From contig CANQPU010000008.1 in the NCBI GenBank assembly GCA_947625815.1, forward strand, positions 1 to 64,000: 64,000 bases of DNA, read 5' to 3'. Both the position numbers and the translations under genes were made by a program. Below the pieces are notes generated by a model. It saw nothing but the letters and a program-made list of their open reading frames with translations. It was not told the origin of the DNA and ran no database searches. Shown piece after piece: positions 36,098-45,146 of the stretch. This DNA comes from an uncultured Oscillospiraceae bacterium. Lineage in GTDB: Bacteria; Bacillota; Clostridia; Oscillospirales; Oscillospiraceae. Every line of letters starts with the position of its first letter. The stretch's first letter is position 1.

Positions 36098-36543
36098 TGG
36101 AGATCGTTCGGGCAAAAGCGGAACATCTGGACGGGATCATGGAGATCGAGCGCCAGAGCTTCCCCGACCCCTGGAGCCGGGGCGGGGTGGAGGTGTACCT
36201 CACCGACCCCTCCGGCGAGATCCTCGCCGTCCTGGAGGGGCAGGAGGTGGTGGGCTTCGCCATCTACCACGTCTCCTATGACGAGAGCGAGCTTTTCACC
36301 ATCGCCGTCCGGGCGGACAGCCGCGGCCGCGGCGTCGGCAGGGCCCTCCTGGACGCCGTCCTGAGCGGGGCGGGAGCCAGGGGCGCGCGGAAGATGTACC
36401 TGGAGGTGCGCCGGTCCAATACCGCCGCCAGGACGCTGTATAAGAGCGCGGGCTTTACCGTGTGCGGCGAGCGCCGCAACTACTACGAGGCGCCCAGAGA
36501 GGACGCCATCCTGATGGATAGGGAGCTTGAGGAGAGGAAATGA
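36097..36543 (+). CDS. rimI: Ribosomal protein S18-alanine N-acetyltransferase
   Basis: GNAT-family acetyltransferase of 148 residues. The family pattern is clear: MEIERQSFPDPWS near the start, LFTIAVRADSRGRGVGRALLDAVL for acetyl-CoA binding, and LEVRRSNTAARTLYKSAGF, with EAPREDAILM at the end. It acetylates the N-terminus of S18 in well-studied species. Coupling to tsaD downstream (ATGA overlap) is a common arrangement. Confidence 0.92.
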   Translation: MEIVRAKAEHLDGIMEIERQSFPDPWSRGGVEVYLTDPSGEILAVLEGQEVVGFAIYHVSYDESELFTIAVRADSRGRGVGRALLDAVLSGAGARGARKMYLEVRRSNTAARTLYKSAGFTVCGERRNYYEAPREDAILMDRELEERK

Positions 36544-37556
36544 ACATTCTTGCCATTGAGTCCTCCTGCGACGAGACGGCCGCCGCCGTGGTGCGCGACG
36601 GGCGGACCGTCCTTTCCAATGAGGTCTTCTCACAGGCGGATATGCACGCCATTTACGGCGGCGTGGTGCCGGAGATCGCCTCCCGGAACCACATAACGGT
36701 CATCTCCCGCCTGGCGGGGGAGGCCCTGCGGAAGGCCGGACTTCAGAAAACCGACCTGGACGCCATCGCCGTCACGGCGGCGCCGGGACTCATCGGCGCG
36801 CTGCTGGTGGGCGTCAACTTCGCCAAGGGCGCGGCGCTGGCGCTGGAGCTTCCCCTCGTGCCGGTGCACCACGTCCGCGGGCATATCGCCGCCAACTATA
36901 TAGCCTTCCCGGAGCTGGAGCCGCCCTTTCTCTGCCTGGCCGTCTCCGGCGGCAACACCGCCATCGTGGATGTGCGGGACTATACCCACATGTCCATCGT
37001 CGGATGCACCGTGGACGACGCGGCGGGGGAGTGCTTCGACAAGGCCGCGAGAGTGCTGGGCCTGCCCTATCCCGGCGGCCTCCCCCTGCAAAGGCTGGCG
37101 GAGGGCGGGGACGATACCGCCTTCAAGCTGCCCCACGCCCGGGTGGAGGGGCACCCCTACGACATGTCCTTCTCGGGCCTCAAGACCGCCGTGGTCAACG
37201 CGGCCCATCAGGCCGCCCAGAGAGGCGTCGGCCTGGACCGGGCGGGGCTGGCGGCCTCGTTCCAGCGGGCCGTCAGCGAGACGCTGGTGCCCCGGACCAT
37301 GGACGCGGCCCGGGACCTGGGATACGACACCGTGGTGGTCGCCGGCGGCGTGGCCGCCAACAGCCGCATCCGGGCCGACTTCGAGGCGGCCTGCTCCCGC
37401 GAGGGCAAGCGCCTTTTCGTGCCGCCCCTGCGCTTCTGCGGTGATAACGCCGCCATGATCGGCTGCCAGGGCTACTACGAATACCTGGCCGGCGCGCGGG
37501 CCGGACAGGAGCTGAACGCCTACGCCACCATGGACATCGACAAGGTCCGTTTCTGA
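36540..37556 (+). CDS. tsaD: tRNA threonylcarbamoyladenosine synthase subunit TsaD
   Basis: Transfers the threonylcarbamoyl group onto A37 of ANN-decoding tRNAs. The 338-residue protein has the N-terminal LAIESSCDETAAAVV, the metal-binding HHVRGHIAANY with H111 and H115, FLCLAVSGGNT, DDAAGECFDKAAR and CGDNAAMIG. Its usual partners tsaB and tsaE are not in the window. Confidence 0.97.
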   Translation: MNILAIESSCDETAAAVVRDGRTVLSNEVFSQADMHAIYGGVVPEIASRNHITVISRLAGEALRKAGLQKTDLDAIAVTAAPGLIGALLVGVNFAKGAALALELPLVPVHHVRGHIAANYIAFPELEPPFLCLAVSGGNTAIVDVRDYTHMSIVGCTVDDAAGECFDKAARVLGLPYPGGLPLQRLAEGGDDTAFKLPHARVEGHPYDMSFSGLKTAVVNAAHQAAQRGVGLDRAGLAASFQRAVSETLVPRTMDAARDLGYDTVVVAGGVAANSRIRADFEAACSREGKRLFVPPLRFCGDNAAMIGCQGYYEYLAGARAGQELNAYATMDIDKVRF

Positions 37557-37731
37557 CAGAATTTTCTGCCCGCCGGGGCTTCAAAAATGGCGGAAAAACG
37601 GGACCGGACACGCGAAAGCTGTTGTTATGTCAAGCCCGCGACCGGATCGGCGAATTTCCTTTTTGCGGGTTCGGGATTAGTAAATAACTGGGAAAAACAC
37701 CCCTTTTGTTAGGGATCTGCGGGATTTTGAC

Positions 37732-37761
37732 GGTGGAAAACTATGTGGAAAATGTGCATAA
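37732..37761. promoter_or_regulatory. Cluster of three DnaA-box-like sequences
   Basis: In the 420-base gene-free gap 37557-37976, three near-matches to the DnaA box stand in a row on the same strand: GGTGGAAAA (37732), TGTGGAAAA (37744) and TGTGCATAA (37753). Their complements are TTTTCCACC, TTTTCCACA and TTATGCACA; the last fits TTATNCACA exactly. The surroundings are AT-rich, unlike the rest of the window. Further right, 37828-37850, is a GC-rich hairpin (GGCCCGCCCC with GGGCGGGGCC). The rest of the gap holds no supported gene. Confidence 0.5.
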
Positions 37762-37976
37762 CTATATGTAAAGTGCCCTTCAGCGCGGCATTTACGTTAA
37801 CCTCCGCGCCGTCGGCGGCGCGGCCCGCCCCAGTGAGAAAAGGGCGGGGCCCGTGGGGATTCGACCGCCGGACGGCGGCGGATCCGGGGGCCTGGGACAC
37901 GGAGCCGGAGGGAAATTTTGCAGGATGAGATTCATGATTACGATTTGTTATCACCGGCGCGGGAGGAGGAAGAGCC

Positions 37977-39944
37977 GTGGAATTTAAGCTGCACGCCCCC
38001 TATAAGCCCATGGGCGACCAGCCGGAGGCCATTGACACCCTGTGCCGGGGGCTGGAGCTGGGGCTTGACGAGCAGGTGCTCCTGGGCGTCACGGGCTCGG
38101 GCAAGACCTTCACCATGGCCAACGTCATCGCCCGCATGGGCCGCCCCACCCTGGTGCTGGCCCACAACAAGACGCTGGCGGCCCAGCTTTTCGAGGAATT
38201 CAAGGAGTTCTTCCCGGAGAACGCCGTGGAGTATTTCGTCTCCTACTATGACTACTATCAGCCGGAGGCGTACATCCCCCACACGGACACCTACATCGAG
38301 AAGGACAGCTCGGTCAACGACGAGATCGACCGTCTGCGCCTGTCCGCCACCGCCTCGCTCTTAGAGCGCCGGGACGTGATCGTGGTCAGCTCCGTCAGCT
38401 GTATCTACGGCCTTGGCGAGCCGGACGACTTTGAGGCCATGATGGTCCCCATCCGGGTGGGCATGGAGATCAAAATACCCGACCTCCTCAAAAAATTCGC
38501 GGACATCCGCTATGAGCGCAACGACCTGGCCTTTGAGCGCAACATGTTCCGGGTCCGGGGCGACACGGTGGAGGTGTGGCCGGCCTACTGGAAGGACACG
38601 GCCCTCAGGATCGAGTTTTTCGGGGACGAGATCGACCGGATCAGCGAGATCAATACCGTCACCGGCGCCGCCGTGCGCCGCCTCACCAACATCCCCATCT
38701 GGCCCGCCACCCATTATGTGACGCCCCGGGAAAAGATGGACCGGGCCATCCAGGAGATCCTCCGGGAGATGGGCGACCGGGTCGCCTGGTTCAAGGAGCA
38801 CGACAAGCTCATCGAGGCCCAGAGAATCTATCAGCGCACCATGTACGACGTGGAGATGCTCCAGGAGCTGGGCTACTGCTCCGGCATCGAGAATTACTCC
38901 CGCATCATCTCCGGCCGGCCGGAGGGCAGCGCCCCCATGACCCTGCTCGACTACTTCCCCAAGGACTTCATCCTCTTCGTGGACGAGAGCCACGTCACCC
39001 TTCCCCAGGTCCGGGCCATGTACCGGGGGGACCGGGCCAGGAAGGAGGCGCTGGTGCAGTACGGCTTCCGCCTCCCCTCGGCCTTTGACAACCGGCCCCT
39101 CAAATTCGATGAGTTCAACGAGCGCATCCACCAGGCCGTTTATGTCTCCGCCACCCCGGCGGAGTATGAGCGCCAGCGCGCCGGCCAGATCGCGGAGCAG
39201 ATCATCCGGCCCACGGGCCTTCTGGATCCCCGGGTGGAGGTGCGGCCCGTCAGCGGCCAGATCGACGACCTCATTGGCGAGATCAACGCCCGCACCGCCA
39301 AAAGGGAGCGGGTGCTCGTCACCACTCTCACCAAGCGCATGGCGGAGGACCTGACCGCCTATCTCCAGAAGGCGGGCATCAAGGTCCGGTACATGCACCA
39401 CGACATCGACGCCATCGAGCGCATGGAGATCATCCGGGATCTGAGGCTGGGGACCTTTGACGTGCTGGTGGGCATCAACCTCCTGCGGGAGGGGCTGGAC
39501 CTGCCGGAGGTCAGCCTCGTGGCCATCCTGGACGCGGACAAGGAGGGCTTCCTCCGGTCGGAGACCAGCCTCATCCAGACCATCGGCCGGGCCGCCCGGA
39601 ACGCGGAGGGCCTGGTCATCCTCTACGCCGACACCGTGACCCCCTCCATGAAGGCGGCCATGGACGAGACGGACAGGCGCCGGAAAAAGCAGGACGCCTA
39701 CAATCGCGCCAACGGCATCGTGCCCAAAACCGTCGTCAAGGATATCCGCTCGGTGCTGGAGCACGAGGAGGAGAGCCCCGCCCGGGGCGTCACCGACGAC
39801 GACGGGAAATACCTGACAAAGCGGGAGCGCGAGGAGGCCATCGCCAAGCTGGAGCGGGAAATGCGCAAGGCCAGCCAGATGCTGGAATTCGAGTACGCGG
39901 CGCTGCTGCGCGACCGGATCATCAAGCTCCGGGGGCAGAAATAG
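37977..39944 (+). CDS. uvrB: Excinuclease ABC subunit B
   Basis: Damage-verifying helicase-like subunit of nucleotide excision repair. The 655-residue protein has Walker A at about 37-45 ([10 protein letters not shown]), the beta-hairpin [32 protein letters not shown], the helicase motifs [19 protein letters not shown] and QTIGRAARN, and the UvrC-binding C-terminal helix pair. The GTG start follows GGGAGGAGG. uvrA is not adjacent. Two GC-rich hairpins without T-runs follow the stop (39946-39990). Confidence 0.97.
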   Translation: MEFKLHAPYKPMGDQPEAIDTLCRGLELGLDEQVLLGVTGSGKTFTMANVIARMGRPTLVLAHNKTLAAQLFEEFKEFFPENAVEYFVSYYDYYQPEAYIPHTDTYIEKDSSVNDEIDRLRLSATASLLERRDVIVVSSVSCIYGLGEPDDFEAMMVPIRVGMEIKIPDLLKKFADIRYERNDLAFERNMFRVRGDTVEVWPAYWKDTALRIEFFGDEIDRISEINTVTGAAVRRLTNIPIWPATHYVTPREKMDRAIQEILREMGDRVAWFKEHDKLIEAQRIYQRTMYDVEMLQELGYCSGIENYSRIISGRPEGSAPMTLLDYFPKDFILFVDESHVTLPQVRAMYRGDRARKEALVQYGFRLPSAFDNRPLKFDEFNERIHQAVYVSATPAEYERQRAGQIAEQIIRPTGLLDPRVEVRPVSGQIDDLIGEINARTAKRERVLVTTLTKRMAEDLTAYLQKAGIKVRYMHHDIDAIERMEIIRDLRLGTFDVLVGINLLREGLDLPEVSLVAILDADKEGFLRSETSLIQTIGRAARNAEGLVILYADTVTPSMKAAMDETDRRRKKQDAYNRANGIVPKTVVKDIRSVLEHEEESPARGVTDDDGKYLTKREREEAIAKLEREMRKASQMLEFEYAALLRDRIIKLRGQK

Positions 39945-40032
39945 CCCGGGGCCATCGGAGCCCCGGCGTTATGAGGGATAAACGCTGACATTTTCGCCCC
40001 TTCGGCATATGCTGTCTTGAGGGGGTGCGAAT

Positions 40033-40410
40033 ATGATCGTTGAGACATTGCTGGGGCTGGCCCTGGCGGCGGGCGTCATCGGGATCATTTTGGTGGTCAA
40101 GGTCCTTGTCTCCCACGCGGAGCCTGTCTCCCCGGGGGTGGAGCGCGTCACCGTGCTGTGCGGCCAGGGGGACGCCCCGGGGCTGGAGTGGGCCGTCCGG
40201 GACGCCGTGTCCCGGCGGGGCGCTGTCTACATAGTCAGCGGCGGCCTGAGCCGGGAGGCTCTGCGCCGGGCGGAGATATTGGCGCTGAGATACGGCGCGG
40301 AGCTTACGGATGTCAAAGATCTTACGGAGGAACTGAGGAGGCTTCATGGAAGAGAAAGTGCTTGCGGCGATCGAGGGGACGGTCAGAGCCGTGGTGTTCC
40401 AGAACCCTGA
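40033..40410 (+). CDS. Small single-pass membrane protein of unknown function
   Basis: A 125-residue protein with one N-terminal membrane helix (about 3-26, VETLLGLALAAGVIGIILVV) and a small cytoplasmic domain (VERVTVLCGQGDAPGLEWAVRDAVSRRGAVYIVSGG ... EILALRYGAELTDV). The ATG has GGGGGTG seven bases upstream. Its last 65 bases overlap recD2 in another frame, so the final 20 residues may be poorly constrained. It may be translationally linked to recD2. No known domain is recognised. Confidence 0.6.
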   Translation: MIVETLLGLALAAGVIGIILVVKVLVSHAEPVSPGVERVTVLCGQGDAPGLEWAVRDAVSRRGAVYIVSGGLSREALRRAEILALRYGAELTDVKDLTEELRRLHGRESACGDRGDGQSRGVPEP

Positions 40411-42679
40411 AAACGGCTACACCGTGCTGCGCCTGGGCGTGGGGGAGGAGACGGTCACCTGCGTGGGGACCCTCCCCGGCGTGGCGCCGGGGGAGGGCCT
40501 GCGCCTCTACGGCGGCTGGACCAGCCACGCCGCCTACGGCCAGCAGTTCAAGGCCGAGCACGCCGAGCGCTTCCTCCCCGAGGGCAGCGCCGCCATCTAC
40601 GATTATCTGGCCTCCGGCGCCATCCGGGGCGTGGGGGCCAAAATGGCCCGGCTCATCGTGGAGGCCTTCGGCGCCAGGAGCCTGGACGTCATCGAAAATT
40701 CCCCGGAGGAGCTGGCCGGGATCCGCGGCATCACCGAAAAAAAGGCCGCGGCCATCTCCCAGCGGTTCCGGGAGCAGACGGGGATGCGCCGGCTCATGGA
40801 GTTTCTGGTGGACAACGGGGTGAAGCCCGTGGCCGCCGTGCGCCTCTGGCGCCTCTACGGCGACGAGGCGGAGAGTGAGATCATCCGCAATCCCTACCTC
40901 CTCGCCGGCGAGGAGCTGGGCCTTGACTTTTTCACCGCCGACGCCCTCGCCCGCAAGCTGGGCTTTGCCGCGGACGCCTCCGAGCGGGTCCGGGCGGCCA
41001 TCGTCTTTGAGCTGCGGCACAACGAGGGCAACGGCCACGTCTTTCTGCCCGGGGACAAGCTCTGCGCCGCCGCGGCGCAGCTGCTGGAGATCGACCCCGA
41101 CCCCGTGGAGCGGACGGCGGAGGACATGATAGCCCTGGGGGAGCTGGTGTCGGAGCGGGTCACCACCGTGGAGGCGGTCTACATGCGGGATATGTACGAG
41201 GCCGAGGAGAGCGTGGCCGGCCGGATCCTGCGGATGGTGAGGACCCCCGTGGATCAGGTCCCGGGGCTGAAGGCCCTGGTGGAGCGGTGTGAGCGGGCCT
41301 GCGGCCTGCGCTTCGCGGACAAGCAGCGCATGGCCCTGGAGCTGGCCGCCTCCGGCCGGGTGACGGTGCTCACCGGCGGCCCGGGCACGGGCAAGACCAC
41401 CACGGTGCGGGGGATATTGGAGCTCTACGACCGGATGGGCCTGGCCACGCTGCTCACGGCCCCCACGGGCCGGGCGGCCAAGCGCCTCTCCGAGCTGACG
41501 GGCCGCGAGGCCCAGACCGTCCACCGCCTGCTGGGCGCGGGGATGCCGGAGGCCGGGGAGCGGGAATTTGAAAAGTGCGCCGCGGATCCCCTGGAATGTG
41601 ACGCCGTCATACTGGACGAGACGAGCATGGTGGATATAAAGCTCATGGCGGCGCTGCTGGACGCCATGCCCCCGGACTGCCGGCTGGTGCTGGTGGGCGA
41701 CGCCGACCAGCTGCCCAGCGTGGGGCCGGGGAACGTCTTCGGGGACATCATCCGCAGCGGCGTGGCGCCGGTGGTGGCCCTGACGGACATCTTCCGCCAG
41801 GCCAAGTGCAGCGACATCGTGAAAAACGCCCACAGCATCAACTCCGGCCAGGTGCCGCCCCTGAAAAACGAGGGCGGGGACTTCTTCTTCCTGAAGCGCG
41901 CGGAGGCCGAGAGCATCACCGCCACCGTGACGGAGCTGGTCTCCCGGAGACTGCCCCAAAACATGGGCATCCCGGCCCGGGAGATCCAGATCCTCTCCCC
42001 CTCCCGCAAGTACGGCGGCGGGACCTGGGCGCTGAACCTGGCCGTTCAGGAGGCCCTGAACCCCGCCGCGCCGGGGAAAAAGGAGAAGACCGTGGGGCCG
42101 GTCACCTTCAGAGTGGGCGACCGGGTGATGCAGACACGGAACAATTATGACATCATGTGGACAAGACAGCCGCCCGAAGCCCCCCCAAAGGCGGGGGGGA
42201 GCGAGGGTAGAGGCCAGGGGGAGCCGGGCCTTCCCCATAGCGGCGGAGACGGGTGGCCGGACGGCCCCGGAGGCGGCGGAGACGGGGAAGGATCCGGCCC
42301 GCGGGAGCCGGGGTACGGCATCTACAACGGCGACGTGGGCTACATAGAGGACATGGACGAGGGCGCCCAGGTGGCGGCCATACGCTTTGACGAGCGGCTG
42401 GTGCTCTACCCCTTCGACTCCATGACCGAGCTGGAGCTGGCCTACGCCGTCACCGTCCACAAGGCCCAGGGCAGCGAGTACCGGGCGGTGGTCCTGGCCC
42501 TGCCCAGGTGCCCCCCGGGGCTGGTGACCAGGAGCGTGCTGTACACCGCCGTCACAAGGGCCCGGGAGCTCCTGGTGGTGGCCGGAGGGCCGGATGTGTT
42601 CTCCGCCATGGTGGCCAATGACCGGCGTGCCAGAAGATATTCGGGGCTTCGCGCCCGCCTGTGCGGGGAGGTAGGCTGA
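40346..42679 (+). CDS. recD2: RecD2-type ATP-dependent DNA helicase
   Basis: A 5'-3' superfamily 1B helicase not tied to RecBC. The 777-residue protein has the RecD2 N-terminal domain (EGTVRAVVFQNPENGYTVLRLG), helix-hairpin-helix motifs, Walker A near 346 (GGPGTGKTTT), LDETSMVD, GDADQLPSVGPG and the C-terminal AVTVHKAQGSEYRAVVL. Between DIMWTRQP and GIYNGDVGYIED (about residues 608-655) there is a long Gly/Pro-rich insertion. The insertion is far longer than the usual loop there and is probably disordered. The ATG follows GAGGAGG. Its stop overlaps comF. Confidence 0.93.
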   Translation: MEEKVLAAIEGTVRAVVFQNPENGYTVLRLGVGEETVTCVGTLPGVAPGEGLRLYGGWTSHAAYGQQFKAEHAERFLPEGSAAIYDYLASGAIRGVGAKMARLIVEAFGARSLDVIENSPEELAGIRGITEKKAAAISQRFREQTGMRRLMEFLVDNGVKPVAAVRLWRLYGDEAESEIIRNPYLLAGEELGLDFFTADALARKLGFAADASERVRAAIVFELRHNEGNGHVFLPGDKLCAAAAQLLEIDPDPVERTAEDMIALGELVSERVTTVEAVYMRDMYEAEESVAGRILRMVRTPVDQVPGLKALVERCERACGLRFADKQRMALELAASGRVTVLTGGPGTGKTTTVRGILELYDRMGLATLLTAPTGRAAKRLSELTGREAQTVHRLLGAGMPEAGEREFEKCAADPLECDAVILDETSMVDIKLMAALLDAMPPDCRLVLVGDADQLPSVGPGNVFGDIIRSGVAPVVALTDIFRQAKCSDIVKNAHSINSGQVPPLKNEGGDFFFLKRAEAESITATVTELVSRRLPQNMGIPAREIQILSPSRKYGGGTWALNLAVQEALNPAAPGKKEKTVGPVTFRVGDRVMQTRNNYDIMWTRQPPEAPPKAGGSEGRGQGEPGLPHSGGDGWPDGPGGGGDGEGSGPREPGYGIYNGDVGYIEDMDEGAQVAAIRFDERLVLYPFDSMTELELAYAVTVHKAQGSEYRAVVLALPRCPPGLVTRSVLYTAVTRARELLVVAGGPDVFSAMVANDRRARRYSGLRARLCGEVG

Positions 42680-43347
42680 TGGGCCTCCCCGGCCGCGTCG
42701 CGTCCCTCCTGTTCCCGCCCCGGTGCATGTTCTGCCGGAGGATCCTGGACGAGGGATGGATCTGCCCCTCCTGCCGGGAGGGACTGCCCCGGTGTGGGGA
42801 GATCCGCGGACACGGGGAGTTTTTCTCAAGGTGCGTCGCGCCGCTCTATTATACGGGCACCGTCCGCTCCGCCCTGCTGGGCTTCAAGTTCCGGGGAAAG
42901 CGCGGACGCGCCGTGGGCCTGGGGGAGCTCATGGCCCAGACGGTCCGGGAGGAGCTGGCCGGGGAATTCGACACCGTCACCTGGGTGCCGATCAGCGCCA
43001 GAAGGCTGAGGGCGCGGGGCTTCGACCAGTCGGAGCTGCTTTGCCGGGAGACGGCGGGGAGGCTGGGCGTGACGCCTGTACGCGCCCTGCGGAAGATCCG
43101 CCACACGCCGGCCAATTCCACCGTCCGGACGCCCGAGGGCCGCGCCGCCAACGTGCTGGGCGCGTACGCGGTCACGGATCCGGGCCTTGTGCGGGGCAGG
43201 CGTGTCCTGCTCATCGACGACATCCGCACCACCGGCGCTACTCTTTCCGAGTGCGCCAGGACCCTCCTGATGGCCGGGGCGGCGGAGGTGGTCTGCGCCG
43301 TCGCGGCGGCGGCCCCCTCGGCAAACAGGTGGAAAAAGGACCGGTAA
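42679..43347 (+). CDS. ComF-family phosphoribosyltransferase-like protein
   Basis: A 222-residue ComF-like protein. It has an N-terminal zinc finger (PPRCMFCRRIL ... WICPSCREGL), then a phosphoribosyltransferase fold ending with the PRPP-type motif VLLIDDIRTTGATLSEC. ComF proteins support DNA uptake in naturally competent species, though many non-competent species have them too. The start overlaps the recD2 stop (TGATG). Confidence 0.9.
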   Translation: MGLPGRVASLLFPPRCMFCRRILDEGWICPSCREGLPRCGEIRGHGEFFSRCVAPLYYTGTVRSALLGFKFRGKRGRAVGLGELMAQTVREELAGEFDTVTWVPISARRLRARGFDQSELLCRETAGRLGVTPVRALRKIRHTPANSTVRTPEGRAANVLGAYAVTDPGLVRGRRVLLIDDIRTTGATLSECARTLLMAGAAEVVCAVAAAAPSANRWKKDR

Positions 43348-43474
43348 AATTGGGTATACTATCCATAAACACGGATGGAATATGGATATAACGGAAAAAA
43401 CGGCGCCGGGCCGTCCCCCTTGCGGGCACGGCGGGCCCGTGTGATACAGACTTTTGACTCGGAGGTCAGACAAA

Positions 43475-44500
43475 ATGCTTTTTGGACGTGATATCGGGAT
43501 AGACCTGGGCACCGCCACGGTGGCCGTGGCCGTCAGGGGCAAGGGCATCGTGACCCGGGAGCCCTCGGTGGTGGCCATGGACAAGAATACCGGCCGGCTT
43601 CTGAAGGTGGGGGCGGCGGCCCAGAGGATGCTGGGGCGCACCCCCGGGAACATCGTGGCCATCCACCCCCTGCAGGGGGGCGTCATCTCGGACTTCGACA
43701 TGACGGAGAGGATGATCAGGGAGCTTTTGCGCAACGTCATCTCCTTCAGCCTCTTCAAGCCCCGGCTGCTCATCTCCGTCCCCTCCGGGATCACGGAGGT
43801 GGAGGAGCGCGCCGTCATCGACGCGGGAATCCGGGCCGGCGCCAGGAAGGTGTACCTCCTGGAGTCCCCCGTGGCGGCGGCTCTCGGCGCGGGGGTGGAC
43901 ATCTCCAAGGCGGAGGGCCATATGGTGGTGGAAGTGGGCGCGGGGACCACGGACATCGCCGTCATCTCCCTGTCGGGCGTGGTGCAGTCGGAGTCCATCA
44001 AGACCGCCGGCGACGCCTTTGACGAGGCCATCATCAAGTATATCCGGAAAAAGCACAACCTGCTCATCGGCAAGAACACCGCCGAGGAGCTGAAAAAGTC
44101 CATCGGCTGTGTGTTCCCGCGCTCCGACGAGATGAGCGTGGAGGTGAAGGGCCGCTGCCTGATGACCGGGCTTCCCCGGATGGTGTCCATCAGCTCCACG
44201 GAGACCATCGAGGCCTTTGACGAGGTGTCCCAGCAGATCCTGGAGGCCATCCACAACGTGCTGGAGAACACGCCCCCGGAGCTGGTGGCGGACATCTCCG
44301 AAAACGGCATCGTGGTCACCGGCGGCGGGGCCCTGATCTGGGGCTTTGACCGGCTCATCGAGAGCTCCACCAGCATCGGGACGCGCATCGCCGACGACGC
44401 GGACATGTGCGTGGCCCACGGCCTGGGCAAGTCGCTGGATGTCATCGGCCAGATGCAGGAGGGACCGCTGAACCTTTCGCGCAGGAGACAGCTTCGATGA
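43475..44500 (+). CDS. MreB/Mbl-type actin homologue
   Basis: Bacterial actin of 341 residues that guides cell-wall synthesis along the cylinder. ATP-binding segments are seen at the N-terminus (GRDIGIDLGTATVAVAVRGKG), in HMVVEVGAGTTDIAVIS, and in GIVVTGGGALIWGFDRL. It stands alone without mreC or mreD, like Mbl/MreBH paralogues, so the exact paralogue cannot be named. The ATG follows GGAGG at nine bases. Its stop overlaps the HAD gene (ATGA). Confidence 0.9.
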   Translation: MLFGRDIGIDLGTATVAVAVRGKGIVTREPSVVAMDKNTGRLLKVGAAAQRMLGRTPGNIVAIHPLQGGVISDFDMTERMIRELLRNVISFSLFKPRLLISVPSGITEVEERAVIDAGIRAGARKVYLLESPVAAALGAGVDISKAEGHMVVEVGAGTTDIAVISLSGVVQSESIKTAGDAFDEAIIKYIRKKHNLLIGKNTAEELKKSIGCVFPRSDEMSVEVKGRCLMTGLPRMVSISSTETIEAFDEVSQQILEAIHNVLENTPPELVADISENGIVVTGGGALIWGFDRLIESSTSIGTRIADDADMCVAHGLGKSLDVIGQMQEGPLNLSRRRQLR

Positions 44501-45144
44501 CGGCCCTCATTTGGGACCTGGACGGGACCCTGCTGGACTCCTACGGCGTGATCCTGGACGGCACCTCCCGGGCGCTGGCCGAGGCCGGGGTGCAGGTGGA
44601 CCGCCGGGAGCTCCACCGCCGCCTGATCGCGGGCTCGGTGCTGAGCGTGCTCCGGGAGATCGGCGCGGAGCGGGGGCTGGACCCGGAGGCTCTGTGGCGC
44701 CGGGTGGACAGCCTGGACACGGCGCGTTACGGCGAGCTGGAGCTTACGGACGGCGCGGCGGAGACGCTGAGGGCACTGCATGAGGCGGGATACATGAACC
44801 TGGTCTACACCCACAACAACCGGGCCTCTCTGGACGTGCTCCGGCGCCACGGCGTCCTGGGCTATTTCACCGACGCGCTCACCTCCGAGGCGGGACTTCC
44901 CCGCAAGCCCGCCCCGGACGGGATCGACTGGCTCGTGGAGCTCCACGGGCTGGACAGACGTGATACCTTTTACATCGGCGACCGGCCCATCGACATGGAG
45001 TGCGCCGGAAACGCCGGCGTCCGGGGGATCCTGTTTCTCCCGCCCGCCAGTCCGGCCGTGCCCACGGGCCGGGAGGAACATATCGTGGGAGATCTCAGGC
45101 AGATCGTGAAGATCGTTTCAGAACATCATTTCAGGGAGGTATAA
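44497..45144 (+). CDS. HAD-superfamily hydrolase
   Basis: A 215-residue HAD hydrolase of subfamily IA. Motif I is DLDGTLLDS at 7-15, motif II is VYTHNNR, a lysine follows in RKPAPDG, and motif III is YIGDRPIDMECAGNAG. A phosphatase acting on small phosphate esters (phosphoglycolate-type) is likely; the substrate is not known. It is coupled to mreB by ATGA and followed two bases later by an SDR gene. Confidence 0.85.
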   Translation: MTALIWDLDGTLLDSYGVILDGTSRALAEAGVQVDRRELHRRLIAGSVLSVLREIGAERGLDPEALWRRVDSLDTARYGELELTDGAAETLRALHEAGYMNLVYTHNNRASLDVLRRHGVLGYFTDALTSEAGLPRKPAPDGIDWLVELHGLDRRDTFYIGDRPIDMECAGNAGVRGILFLPPASPAVPTGREEHIVGDLRQIVKIVSEHHFREV

Positions 45145-45146
45145 AA

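Noticed and set aside
37850-37880. Possible tRNA T-arm (GGGGATTCGACCGCC)
   Set aside because: No acceptor stem, anticodon arm or CCA-like end could be fitted around it.
37709-37954. An 81-codon minus-strand frame in the gap before uvrB
   Set aside because: No ribosome binding site of note, no recognisable domain, and it covers the DnaA-box-like cluster and a hairpin, so it is probably chance.
40322-42829. An 835-codon minus-strand frame
   Set aside because: Exact antisense of recD2, which carries all helicase motifs.
42826-45081. A 751-codon minus-strand frame
   Set aside because: Antisense of comF, mreB and the HAD gene; its translation changes character along its length and shows no motif.
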